Assembly: GCA_920105625.2 (NCBI GenBank)
Contig: OV050033.1
Span: forward strand, 93,126,280 to 93,190,279
Direction: 5' to 3'
DNA: 64,000 nucleotides
From: Clusia tigrina
Taxonomy: Eukaryota > Arthropoda > Insecta > Diptera > Clusiidae
Shown here: one piece after another, positions 23,882 through 37,405 of the stretch
Position numbering within the stretch: the stretch's first letter is position 1
How the letters are laid out: every line of letters begins with the position of its first letter
Program-made: the position numbers and the translations under genes
The notes under the pieces: generated by a model
What the model was told of the DNA's origin: nothing
Databases searched by the model: none
The model's input: only the letters and a program-made list of their open reading frames with translations

Positions 23882-26800
23882 TCATAAAACCTTGAAATTT
23901 TGTAAAAATATAGTACTCGAGCCTCTTGTCAATTTAAGCTAACGCTCAAAACTGTGCTACCCTTGAGTCCCAAATCAAACACTGATAAAGCTTGAAATGG
24001 CCCTAACTTCTATACGGTACGTCCTACACCTATCAAAGTTTGCAACATACAAATGCTTGTAAATTTTTACTGGAGCGTCATAAAACCTTGAAATTTTGTA
24101 ACAATAAAGTACTCGAGCCTCTTGTCAATTTAAGCTAACGCTCAAAACTGTGCTACCCTTGAGTCCCAAATCAAACACGGATAAAGCTTCAAATAACCCT
24201 AACTTCTATACGGTACGTCCTACACCTATCAAAGTTTGCAACATACAAATGCTTGTAACTTTTTACTGGAGCGTCATAAAACCTTTAAATTTTGTAACAA
24301 TATAGTACTCGAGCCTCTTGTCAATTTAAGCTAACGCGCAAAACTGTGCTACCCTTGAGTCCCAAATCAAACACTGATAAAACTTCAAATGGCCCTAACT
24401 TCTATACGGTATGTCCTACACCTATCAAAGATTGCAACATATAAATGCTTGTAACTTTTTACTGGAGCGTCATAAAACCTTGAAATTTTGTAACAATTAA
24501 GTACTCGAGCCTCTTGTCAATTTAAGCTATCGCTCAAAGCTGTGCTACCCTTGAGTCCCAAATCAAACACTGATAAATCTTCAAATGGCCCTAACTTCTA
24601 TACGGTACGTCCTACACCTATCAAAGATTGCAACATATAAATGCTTGAAACTTTTTACTGGAGCGTCATAAAACCTTGAAATTTTGTAACAATTAAGTAC
24701 TCGAGCCTCTTGTCAATTTAAGCTATCGCTCAAAGCTGTGCTCCCCTTGAGTCCCAAATCAAACACTGATAAAGCTTCAAATGGCCCTAACTTCTATACG
24801 GTACGTCCTACACCTATCAAAGTTTGCAACATACAAATGCTTGTAACTTTTTACTGGAGCGTCATAAAACCTTGAAATTTTGTAACAATATAGTACTCGA
24901 GCCTCTTGTCAATTTAAGCTAACGCTCAAAACTGTGCTACCCTTGAGTCCCAAATCAAACACTGATAAAGCTTCAAATGGCCCTAACTTCTATACGGTAC
25001 GTCCTACACCTATCAAAGTTTGCAACATACAAATGCTTGTAACTTTTTACTGGAGCGTCATAAAACCTTGAAATTTTGTAACAATATAGTACTCGAGCCT
25101 CTTGTCAATATAAGCTAACGCTCAAAACTGTGCTACCCTTGAGTCCCAAATCAAACACTGATAAAGCTTCAAATGGCCCTAACTTCTATACGGTACGTCC
25201 TACACCTATCAAAGTTTGCAACATACAAATGCTTGTAACTTTTTACTGGAGCGTCATAAAACCTTGAAATTTTGTAACAATTAAGTACTCGAGCCTCTTG
25301 TCAATTTAAGCTATCGCTCAAAGCTGTGCTACCCTTGAGTCCCAAATCAAACACTGATAAAGCTTCAAATGGCCCTAACTTCTATACGGTACGTCCTACA
25401 CATATCAAAGATTGCAACATATAAATGCTTGAAACTTTTTACTGGACCGTCATAAAACCTTGAAATTTTGTAACAATTAAGTACTCGAGCCTCTTGTCAA
25501 TTTAAGCTATCGCTCAAAACTGTGCTACCCTTGAGTCCCAAATCAAACACGGATAAAGCTTCAAATCGCCCTAACTAATATACGGTACGTCCTACACCTA
25601 TCAAAGTTTGCAACATACAAATGCTTGTAACTTTTTACTGGAGCGTCATAAAACCTTGAAATTTTGTAACAATAAAGTACTCGAGCCTCTTGTCAATTTA
25701 AGCTATCGCTCAAAGCTGTGCTACCCTTGAGCATCAAATCAAACACTGATAAAGCTTCAAATGGCCCTAACTTCTATACGGTACGTCCTACACCTATCAA
25801 AGTTTGCAACATATAAATGCTTGTAACTTTTTACTGGAGCTTCATAAAACCTTGAAATTTTGTAACAATTAAGTAATCGAGCCTCTTGTCAATTTAAGCT
25901 ATCGCTCAAAGCTGTGCTACCCTTGAGTCCCAAATCAAACACTGATAAAGCTTCAAATGGCTCTAACTTCTATACGGTACGTCCTACACCTATCAAAGAT
26001 TGCAACATATAAATGCTTGAAACTTTTTACTGGAGCGTCATAAAACCTTGAAATTTTGTAACAATTAAGTACTCGAGCCTCTTGTCAATTTAAGCTATCG
26101 CTCAAAACTGTGCTACCCTTGAGTCCCAAATCAAACACTGATAAATCTTCAAATGGCCCTTACTTTTATACGGTACGTCCTACACCTATCAAAGTTTGCA
26201 ACATACAAATGCTTGTAACTTTTTACTGGAGCGTCATAAAACCTTGAAATTTTGTAACAATATAGTACTCGAGCCTCTTGTCAATTTAAGCTAACGCTCA
26301 AAACTGTGCTACCCTTGAGTCCCAAATCAAACACGGATAAAGCTTCAAATCGCCCTTACTAATATACGGTACGTCCTACACCTATCAATGTTTGCAACAT
26401 ACAAATGCTTGTAAGTTTTTACTGGAGCGTCATAAAACCTTGAAATTTTGTAACAATATAGTACTCGAGCCTCTTGTCAATTTAACCTATCGCTCAAAGC
26501 TGTGCTAACATTGAGTCCCAAATCAAACACTGATAAATCTTCAAATGGCCCTAACTTCTATACGGTACGTCCTACACCTATCAAAGTTTGCAACATACAA
26601 ATGCTTGTAACTTTTTACTGGACCGTCATAAAACCTTGAAATTTTGTAACAATAAAGTACTCGAGCCTCTTGTCAATTTAAGCTAACGCTCAAAACTGTG
26701 CTACCCTTGAGTCCCAAATCAAACACGGATAAAGCTTCAAATAACCCTAACTTCTATACGGTACGTCCTACACCTATCAAAGTTTGCAACATACAAATGC

Positions 26801-29173
26801 TTGTAACTTTTTACTGGAGCGTCATAAAACCTTTAAATTTTGTAACAATATAGTACTCGAGCCTCTTGTCAATTTAAGCTAACGCGCAAAACTGTGCTAC
26901 CCTTGAGTCCCAAATCAAACACTGATAAAACTTCAAATGGCCCTAACTTCTATACGGTATGTCCTACACCTATCAAAGATTGCAACATATAAATGCTTGT
27001 AACTTTTTACTGGAGCGTCATAAAACCTTGAAATTTTGTAACAATTAAGTACTCGAGCCTCTTGTCGATTTAAGCTATCGCTCAAAGCTGTGCTACCCTT
27101 GAGTCCCAAATCAAACACTGATAAAGCTTCAAATGGCCCTAACTTCTATACGGTACGTCCTACACCTATCAAAGATTGCAACATATAAATGCTTGAAACT
27201 TTTTACTGGAGCGTCATAAAACCTTGAAATTTTGTAACAATTAAGTACTCGAGCCTCTTGTCAATTTAAGCTATCGCTCAAAGCTGTGCTACCCTTGAGT
27301 CCCAAATCAAACACTGATAAAGCTTCAAATGGCCCTAACTTCTATACGGTACGTCCTACACCTATGAAAGATTGCAACATACAAATGCTTGTAACTTTTT
27401 ACTGGAGCGTCATAAAACCTTGAAATTTTGTAACAATAAAGTACTCGAGCCTCTTGTCAATTTAAACCAACGCTCAAAACTGTGCTACCCTTGAGTCCCA
27501 AATCAAACACTGATAAATCTTCAAATGGCCCTAACTTTTATACGGTACGTCCTACACCTATCAAAGTTTGCAACATACAAATGCTTGTAACTTTTTACTG
27601 GAGCGTCATAAAACCTTGAAATTTTGTAACAATTAAGTACTCGAGCCTCTTGTCAATTTAAGCTATCGCTCAAAACTGTGCTACCCTTGAGTCCCAAATC
27701 AAACACTGATAAAGCTTCAAATGGCCCTAACTTCTATACGGTACGTCCTACACCTATCAAAGTTTGCAACATACAAATGCTTGTAACTTTTTACTGGAGC
27801 GTCATAAAACCTTGAAATTTTGTAACAATATAGTACTCGAGCCTCTTGTCAATTTAAGCTAACGCTCAAAACTGTGCTACCCTTGAGTCCCAAATCAAAC
27901 ACTGATAAAGCTTCAAATGGCCCTAACTTCTATACGGTACGTCCTACACCTATCAAAGTTTGCAACATACAAATGCTTGTAACTTTTTACTGGAGCGTCA
28001 TAAAACCTTGAAATTTTGTAACAATAAAGTACTCGAGCCTCTTGTCAATTTAAGCTATCGCTCAAAGCTGTGCTACCCTTGAGCATCAAATCAAACACTG
28101 ATAAAACTTCAAATGGCCCTAACTTCTATACGGTACGTCCTACACCTATCAAAGTTTGCAACATATAAATGCTTGTAACTTTTTACTGGAGCGTCATAAA
28201 ACCTTGAAGTTTTGTAACAATAAAGTACTCGAGCCTCTTGTCAATTTAAACCAACGCTCAAAACTGTGCTACCCTTGAGTCCCAAATCAAACACTGATAA
28301 ATCTTCAAATGGCCCTAACTTTTATACGGTACGTCCTACACCTATCAAAGTTTGCAACATACAAATGCTTGTAACTTTTTACTGGAGCGTCATAAAACCT
28401 TGAAATTTTGTAACAATTAAGTACTCGAGCCTCTTGTCAATTTAAGCTATCGCTCAAAGCTGTGCTACCCTTGAGTCCCAAATCAAACACTGATAAAGCT
28501 TCAAATGGCCCTAACTTCTATACGGTACGTCCTACACCTATCAAAGTTTGCAACATACAAATGCTTGTAACTTTTTACTGGAGCGTCATAAAACCTTGAA
28601 ATTTTGTAACAATAAAGTACTCGAGCCTCTTGTCAATTTAAGCTAACGCTCAAAACTGTGCTACCCTTGAGTCCCAAATCAAACACTGATAAAGCTTCAA
28701 ATGGCCCTAACTTCTATATGGTACGTCCTACACCTATCAAAGTTTGCAACATACAAATGCTTGTAACTTTTTACTGGAGCGTCATAAAACCTTGAAATTT
28801 TGTAACAATATAGTACTCGAGCCTCTTGTCAATTTAAGCTAACGCTCAAAACTGTGCTACCCTTGAGTCCCAAATCAAACACGGATAAAGCTTCAAATCG
28901 CCCTAACTTCTATACGGTACGTCCTACACCTATCAAAGTTTGCAACATACAAATGCTTGTAACTTTTTACTGGAGCGTCATAAAACCTTGAAATTTTGTA
29001 ACAATATAGTACTCGAGCCTCTTGTCAATTTAAACTATCGCTCAAAGCTGTGCTAACCTTGAGTCCCAAATCAAACACAGATAAATCTTCAAATGGCCCT
29101 AACTTCTATACGGTACGTCCTACACCTATCAAAGTTTGCAACATACAAATGCTTGTCACTTTTTACTGGAGCG
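23882..29173. repeat. Diverged and reshuffled copies of the 8-mer
   Basis: Monomers 122-148. The first four follow the 8-mer; after 24,666 there are plain monomers, then cggat, gagcatc and gcttgaaac monomers in changed order. The aataaccc/cctttaaat pair returns at 26,626 without its gtaaaaatatag leader: marker spacing is 2548 bp (13 monomers). The stretch 27,410-29,173 holds aaaccaacg twice (27,410 and 28,194) and leads into the 14-mer. Confidence 0.65.
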
Positions 29174-31917
29174 TCATAAAACCTTGAAATTTTGTAAAAA
29201 TATAGTACTCGAGCCTCTTGTCAATTTAAGCTAACGCTCAAAACTGTGCTACCCTTGAGTCCCAAATCAAACACTGATAAAGCTTCAAATGGCCCTAACT
29301 TCTATACGGTACGTCCTACACCTATCAAAGTTTGCAACATACAAATGCTTGTAACTTTTTACTGGAGCGTCATAAAACCTTGAAATTTTGTAACAATAAA
29401 GTACTCGAGCCTCTTGTCAATTTAAGCTATCGCTCAAAGCTGTGCTACCCTTGAGCATCAAATCAAACACTGATAAAGCTTCAAATGGCCCTAACTTCTA
29501 TACGGTACGTCCTACACCTATCAAAGTTTGCAACATATAAATGCTTGTAACTTTTTACTGGAGCGTCATAAAACCTTGAAATTTTGTAACAATAAAGTAC
29601 TCGAGCCTCTTGTCAATTTAAGCTATCGCTCAAAGCTGTGCTACCCTTGAGTCCCAAATCAAACACTGATAAAACTTCAAATGGCCCTAACTTCTATACA
29701 GTACGTCCAACACCTATCAAAGATTGCAACATATAAATGCTTGTAACTTTTTACTGGAGCGTCATAAAACCTTGAAATTTTGTAACAATTAAGTACTCGA
29801 GCCTCTTGTCAATTTAAGCTATCGCTCAAAGCTGTGCTACCCTTGAGTCACAAATCAAACACTGATAAAGCTTCAAATGGCCCTAACTTCTATACGGTAC
29901 GTCCTACACCTATCAAAGTTTGCAACATACAAATGCTTGTAACTTTTTACTGGAGCGTCATAAAACCTTGAAATTTTGTAACAATATAGTACTCGAGCCT
30001 TTTGTCAATTTAAGCTAACGCTCAAAACTGTGCTACCCTTGAGTCCCAAATCAAACACTGATAAAGCTTCAAATGGCCCTAACTTCTATACGGTACGTCC
30101 TACACCTATGAAAGTTTGCAACATATAAATGCTTGTAACTTTTTACTGGAGCGTCATAAAACCTTGACATTTTGTAACAATAAAGTACTCCAGCCTCTTG
30201 TCAATTTAAGCTACCGCTCAAAGCTGTGCTACACTTGAGTCCCAAATCAAACACTGATAAAGCTTCAAATGGCCCTAACTTCTATACGGTACGTCCTACA
30301 CCTATCAAAGTTTGCAACATACAAATGCTTGTAACTTTTTACTGGAGCGTCATAAAACCTTGAAATTTTGTAACAATAAAGTAATCGAGCCTCTTGTCAA
30401 TTTAACCTATCGCTCAAAGCTGTGCTAACCTTGAGTCCCAAATCAAACACTGATAAATCTTCAAATGGCCCTAACTTCTATACGGTACGTCCTACACCTA
30501 TCAAAGTTCGCAACATACTAATGCTTGTAACTTTTTACTGGAGCGTCATAAAACCTTGAAATTTTGTAACAATAAAGTACTCGAGCCTCTTGTCAATTTA
30601 ACCTATCGCTCAAAGCTGTGCTAACCTTGAGTCCCAAATCAAACACTGATAAATCTTCAAATGGCCCTAACTTCTATACGGTACGTCCTACACCTATCAA
30701 AGTTCGCAACATACAAATGCTTGTAACTTTTTACTGGAGCGTCATAAAACCTTGAAATTTTGTAACAATATAGTACTCGAGCCTCTTGTCAATTTAAGCT
30801 AACGCTCAAAACTGTGCTACCCTTGAGTCCCAAATCAAACACTGATAAATCTTCAAATGGCCCTAACTTCTATACGGTACATCCTACACCTATCAAAGTT
30901 TGCAACATACAAATGCTTGTAACTTTTTACTGGAGCGTCATAAAACCTTGAAATTTTGTAACAATAAAGTACTCGAGCCTCTTGTCAATTTAAGCTATCG
31001 CTCAAAGCTGTGCTACCCTTGAGCATCAAATCAAACACTGATAAAGCTTCAAATGGCCCTAACTTCTATACGGTACGTCCTACACCTATCAAAGTTTGCA
31101 ACATATAAATGCTTGTAACTTTTTACTGGAGCGTCATAAAACCTTGAAATTTTGTAACAATTAAGTACTCGAGCCTCTTGTCAATTTAAGCCATCGCTCA
31201 AAGTTGTGCTACCCTTGAGTCCCAAATCAAACACTGATAAAACTTCAAATGGCCCTAACTTCTATACGGTACGTCCTACACCTATCAAAAATTGCAACAT
31301 ACAAATGCTTGTAACTTTTTACTGGAGCGTCATAAAACCTTGAAATTTTGTAACAATAAAGTACTCGAGCCTCTTGTCCATTTAAACCAACGCTCAAAAC
31401 TGTGCTACCCTTGAGTCCCAAATCAAACACTGATAAATCTTCAAATGGCCCTAACTTTTATACGGTACGTCCTACACCTATGAAAGTTTGCAACATACAA
31501 ATGCTTGTAACTTTTTACTGGAGCGTCATAAAACCTTGAAATTTTGTAACAATATAGTACTCGAGCCTCTTGTCAATTTAAGCTAACGCTCAAAACTGTG
31601 CTACCCTTGAGTCCCAAATCAAACACGGATAAAGCTTCAAATCGCCCTAACTAATATACGGTACGTCCTACACCTATCAAAGTTTGCAACATACAAATGC
31701 TTGTAAGTTTTTACTGGAGCGTCATAAAATCTTGAAATTTTGTAACAATATAGTACTCGAGCCTCTTGTCAATTTAACCTATCGCTCAAAGCTGTGCTAA
31801 CATTGAGTCCCAAATCAAACACTGATAAATCTTCAAATGGCCCTAACTTCTATACGGTACGTCCTACACCTATCAAAGTTTGCAACATACAAATGCTTGT
31901 AACTTTTTACTGGAGCG
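29174..31917. repeat. 14-mer higher-order repeat, full unit A (2744 bp)
   Basis: Order by marker: gtaaaaatatag; gagcatc; cagtacgtccaac; plain T; ccttttgtc with tatgaaag; ctccag with gctaccgc; taatcg with acctatcg and gttcgc; acctatcg with gttcgc; gtacatcc; gagcatc; gccatcg with aaagttgtg; tccatttaaaccaacg; cggat with gcttgtaag; aaatcttg with acattgag. It is the longest unit and contains every monomer type of units B, C and D, so I take it as closest to the ancestor. Confidence 0.88.
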
Positions 31918-33681
31918 TCATAAAACCTTGAAATTTTGTAAAAATATAGTACTCGAGCCTCTTGTCAATTTAAGCTATCGCTCAAAGCTGTGCTACCCTT
32001 GAGTCCCAAATCAAACACTGATAAAACTTCAAATGGCCCTAACTTCTATACAGTACGTCCAACACCTATCAAAGATTGCAACATATAAATGCTTGTAACT
32101 TTTTACTGGAGCGTCATAAAACCTTGAAATTTTGTAACAATTAAGTACTCGAGCCTCTTGTCAATTTAAGCTATCGCTCAAAGCTGTGCTACCCTTGAGT
32201 CCCAAATCAAACACTGATAAAGCTTCAAATGGCCCTAACTTCTATACGGTACGTCCTACACCTATCAAAGTTTGCAACATACAAATGCTTGTAACTTTTT
32301 ACTGGAGCGTCATAAAACCTTGAAATTTTGTAACAATATAGTACTCGAGCCTTTTGTCAATTTAAGCTAACGCTCAAAACTGTGCTACCCTTGAGTCCCA
32401 AATCAAACACTGATAAAGCTTCAAATGGCCCTAACTTCTATACGGTACGTCCTACACCTATGAAAGTTTGCAACATATAAATGCTTGTAACTTTTTACTG
32501 GAGCGTCATAAAACCTTGACATTTTGTAACAATAAAGTACTCCAGCCTCTTGTCAATTTAAGCTACCGCTCAAAGCTGTGCTACACTTGAGTCCCAAATC
32601 AAACACTGATAAAGCTTCAAATGGCCCTAACTTCTATACGGTACGTCCTACACCTATCAAAGTTTGCAACATACAAATGCTTGTAACTTTTTACTGGAGC
32701 GTCATAAAACCTTGAAATTTTGTAACAATAAAGTAATCGAGCCTCTTGTCAATTTAACCTATCGCTCAAAGCTGTGCTAACCTTGAGTCCCAAATCAAAC
32801 ACTGATAAATCTTCAAATGGCCCTAACTTCTATACGGTACGTCCTACACCTATCAAAGTTCGCAACATACAAATGCTTGTAACTTTTTACTGGAGCGTCA
32901 TAAAACCTTGAAATTTTGTAACAATAAAGTACTCGAGCCTCTTGTCAATTTAAGCCATCGCTCAAAGTTGTGCTACCCTTGAGTCCCAAATCAAACACTG
33001 ATAAAACTTCAAATGGCCCTAACTTCTATACGGTACGTCCTACACCTATCAAAAATTGCAACATACAAATGCTTGTAACTTTTTACTGGAGCGTCATAAA
33101 ACCTTGAAATTTTGTAACAATAAAGTACTCGAGCCTCTTGTCCATTTAAACCAACGCTCAAAACTGTGCTACCCTTGAGTCCCAAATCAAACACTGATAA
33201 ATCTTCAAATGGCCCTAACTTTTATACGGTACGTCCTACACCTATGAAAGTTTGCAACATACAAATGCTTGTAACTTTTTACTGGAGCGTCATAAAACCT
33301 TGAAATTTTGTAACAATATAGTACTCGAGCCTCTTGTCAATTTAAGCTAACGCTCAAAACTGTGCTACCCTTGAGTCCCAAATCAAACACGGATAAAGCT
33401 TCAAATCGCCCTAACTAATATACGGTACGTCCTACACCTATCAAAGTTTGCAACATACAAATGCTTGTAAGTTTTTACTGGAGCGTCATAAAATCTTGAA
33501 ATTTTGTAACAATATAGTACTCGAGCCTCTTGTCAATTTAACCTATCGCTCAAAGCTGTGCTAACATTGAGTCCCAAATCAAACACTGATAAATCTTCAA
33601 ATGGCCCTAACTTCTATACGGTACGTCCTACACCTATCAAAGTTTGCAACATACAAATGCTTGTAACTTTTTACTGGAGCG
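31918..33681. repeat. 14-mer derivative B (9 monomers, 1764 bp)
   Basis: Follows unit A with two internal losses. The first monomer (31,918) joins the gtaaaaatatag head of A's first monomer to the cagtacgtccaac tail of its third (two monomers lost). The monomer at 32,898 joins A's eighth (ataaag) to its eleventh (gccatcg, aaagttgtg), losing three. 14 minus 5 gives the nine seen. Confidence 0.88.
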
Positions 33682-35837
33682 TCATAAAACCTTGAAATTT
33701 TGTAAAAATATAGTACTCGAGCCTCTTGTCAATTTAAGCTATCGCTCAAAGCTGTGCTACCCTTGAGTCCCAAATCAAACACTGATAAAGCTTCAAATGG
33801 CCCTAACTTCTATACGGTACGTCCTACACCTATCAAAGTTTGCAACATACAAATGCTTGTAACTTTTTACTGGAGCGTCATAAAACCTTGAAATTTTGTA
33901 ACAATATAGTACTCGAGCCTTTTGTCAATTTAAGCTAACGCTCAAAACTGTGCTACCCTTGAGTCCCAAATCAAACACTGATAAAGCTTCAAATGGCCCT
34001 AACTTCTATACGGTACGTCCTACACCTATGAAAGTTTGCAACATATAAATGCTTGTAACTTTTTACTGGAGCGTCATAAAACCTTGAAATTTTGTAACAA
34101 TAAAGTACTCCAGCCTCTTGTCAATTTAAGCTACCGCTCAAAGCTGTGCTACACTTGAGTCCCAAATCAAACACTGATAAAGCTTCAAATGGCCCTAACT
34201 TCTATACGGTACGTCCTACACCTATCAAAGTTTGCAACATACAAATGCTTGTAACTTTTTACTGGAGCGTCATAAAACCTTGAAATTTTGTAACAATAAA
34301 GTAATCGAGCCTCTTGTCAATTTAACCTATCGCTCAAAGCTGTGCTAACCTTGAGTCCCAAATCAAACACTGATAAATCTTCAAATGGCCCTAACTTCTA
34401 TACGGTACGTCCTACACCTATCAAAGTTCGCAACATACAAATGCTTGTAACTTTTTACTGGAGCGTCATAAAACCTTGAAATTTTGTAACAATAAAGTAC
34501 TCGAGCCTCTTGTCAATTTAACCTATCGCTCAAAGCTGTGCTAACCTTGAGTCCCAAATCAAACACTGATAAATCTTCAAATGGCCCTAACTTCTATACG
34601 GTACGTCCTACACCTATCAAAGTTCGCAACATACAAATGCTTGTAACTTTTTACTGGAGCGTCATAAAACCTTGAAATTTTGTAACAATATAGTACTCGA
34701 GCCTCTTGTCAATTTAAGCTAACGCTCAAAACTGTGCTACCCTTGAGTCCCAAATCAAACACTGATAAATCTTCAAATGGCCCTAACTTCTATACGGTAC
34801 ATCCTACACCTATCAAAGTTTGCAACATACAAATGCTTGTAACTTTTTACTGGAGCGTCATAAAACCTTGAAATTTTGTAACAATAAAGTACTCGAGCCT
34901 CTTGTCAATTTAAGCTATCGCTCAAAGCTGTGCTACCCTTGAGCATCAAATCAAACACTGATAAAGCTTCAAATGGCCCTAACTTCTATACGGTACGTCC
35001 TACACCTATCAAAGTTTGCAACATATAAATGCTTGTAACTTTTTACTGGAGCGTCATAAAACCTTGAAATTTTGTAACAATTAAGTACTCGAGCCTCTTG
35101 TCAATTTAAGCCATCGCTCAAAGTTGTGCTACCCTTGAGTCCCAAATCAAACACTGATAAAACTTCAAATGGCCCTAACTTCTATACGGTACGTCCTACA
35201 CCTATCAAAAATTGCAACATACAAATGCTTGTAACTTTTTACTGGAGCGTCATAAAACCTTGAAATTTTGTAACAATAAAGTACTCGAGCCTCTTGTCCA
35301 TTTAAACCAACGCTCAAAACTGTGCTACCCTTGAGTCCCAAATCAAACACTGATAAATCTTCAAATGGCCCTAACTTTTATACGGTACGTCCTACACCTA
35401 TGAAAGTTTGCAACATACAAATGCTTGTAACTTTTTACTGGAGCGTCATAAAACCTTGAAATTTTGTAACAATATAGTACTCGAGCCTCTTGTCAATTTA
35501 AGCTAACGCTCAAAACTGTGCTACCCTTGAGTCCCAAATCAAACACGGATAAAGCTTCAAATCGCCCTAACTAATATACGGTACGTCCTACACCTATCAA
35601 AGTTTGCAACATACAAATGCTTGTAAGTTTTTACTGGAGCGTCATAAAATCTTGAAATTTTGTAACAATATAGTACTCGAGCCTCTTGTCAATTTAACCT
35701 ATCGCTCAAAGCTGTGCTAACATTGAGTCCCAAATCAAACACTGATAAATCTTCAAATGGCCCTAACTTCTATACGGTACGTCCTACACCTATCAAAGTT
35801 TGCAACATACAAATGCTTGTAACTTTTTACTGGAGCG
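33682..35837. repeat. 14-mer derivative C (11 monomers, 2156 bp)
   Basis: The first monomer has the gtaaaaatatag head and the tail of A's fourth monomer (aagcttc, gtttgc, catac); the remaining ten match A's fifth to fourteenth. Three monomers are missing relative to A. It keeps A's full middle section that B lost, so C cannot be a simple copy of B. Confidence 0.88.
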
Positions 35838-37405
35838 TCATAAAACCTTGAAATTTTGTAAAAATATAGTACTCGAGCCTCTTGTCAATTTAAGCTAACG
35901 CTCAAAACTGTGCTACCCTTGAGTCCCAAATCAAACACTGATAAAGCTTCAAATGGCCCTAACTTCTATACGGTACGTCCTACACCTATCAAAGTTTGCA
36001 ACATACAAATGCTTGTAACTTTTTACTGGAGCGTCATAAAACCTTGAAATTTTGTAACAATAAAGTACTCGAGCCTCTTGTCAATTTAAGCTATCGCTCA
36101 AAGCTGTGCTACCCTTGAGCATCAAATCAAACACTGATAAAGCTTCAAATGGCCCTAACTTCTATACGGTACGTCCTACACCTATCAAAGTTTGCAACAT
36201 ATAAATGCTTGTAACTTTTTACTGGAGCGTCATAAAACCTTGAAATTTTGTAACAATAAAGTACTCGAGCCTCTTGTCAATTTAAGCTATCGCTCAAAGC
36301 TCTGCTACCCTTGAGTCCCAAATCAAACACTGATAAAACTTCAAATGGCCCTAACTTCTATACGGTACATCCTACACCTATCAAAGTTTGCAACATACAA
36401 ATGCTTGTAACTTTTTACTGGAGCGTCATAAAACCTTGAAATTTTGTAACAATAAAGTACTCGAGCCTCTTGTCAATTTAAGCTATCGCTCAAAGCTGTG
36501 CTACCCTTGAGCATCAAATCAAACACTGATAAAGCTTCAAATGGCCCTAACTTCTATACGGTACGTCCTACACCTATCAAAGTTTGCAACATATAAATGC
36601 TTGTAACTTTTTACTGGAGCGTCATAAAACCTTGAAATTTTGTAACAATTAAGTACTCGAGCCTCTTGTGAATTTAAGCCATCGCTCAAAGCTGTGCTAC
36701 CCTTGAGTCCCAAATCAAACACTGATAAAACTTCAAATGGCCCTAACTTCTATACGGTACGTCCTACACCTATCAAAGATTGCAACATACAAATGCTTGT
36801 AACTTTTTACTGGAGCGTCATAAAACCTTGAAATTTTGTAACAATAAAGTACTCGAGCCTCTTGTCCATTTAAACCAACGCTCAAAACTGTGCTACCCTT
36901 GAGTCCCAAATCAAACACTGATAAATCTTCAAATGGCCCTAACTTTTATACGGTACGTCCTACACCTATCAAAGTTTGCAACATACAAATGCTTGTAACT
37001 TTTTACTGGAGCGTCATAAAACCTTGAAATTTTGTAACAATATAGTACTCGAGCCTCTTGTCAATTTAAGCTAACGCTCAAAACTGTGCTACCCTTGAGT
37101 CCCAAATCAAACACGGATAAAGCTTCAAATCGCCCTAACTAATATACGGTACGTCCTACACCTATCAAAGTTTGTAACATACAAATGCTTGTAAGTTTTT
37201 ACTGGAGCGTCATAAAACCTTGAAATTTTGTAACAATATAGTACTCGAGCCTCTTGTCAATTTAACCTATCGCTCAAAGCTGTGCTAACATTGAGTCCCA
37301 AATCAAACACTGATAAATCTTCAAATGGCCCTAACTTCTATACGGTACGTCCTACACCTATCAAAGTTTGCAACATACAAATGCTTGTAACTTTTTACTG
37401 GAGCG
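35838..37405. repeat. 14-mer derivative D (8 monomers, 1568 bp)
   Basis: Monomers 1-2 match A. The third (36,230) has A's third-monomer head (aaacttc) and A's ninth-monomer tail (gtacatcc), with six monomers lost. The last five match A's tenth to fourteenth. Confidence 0.85.
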
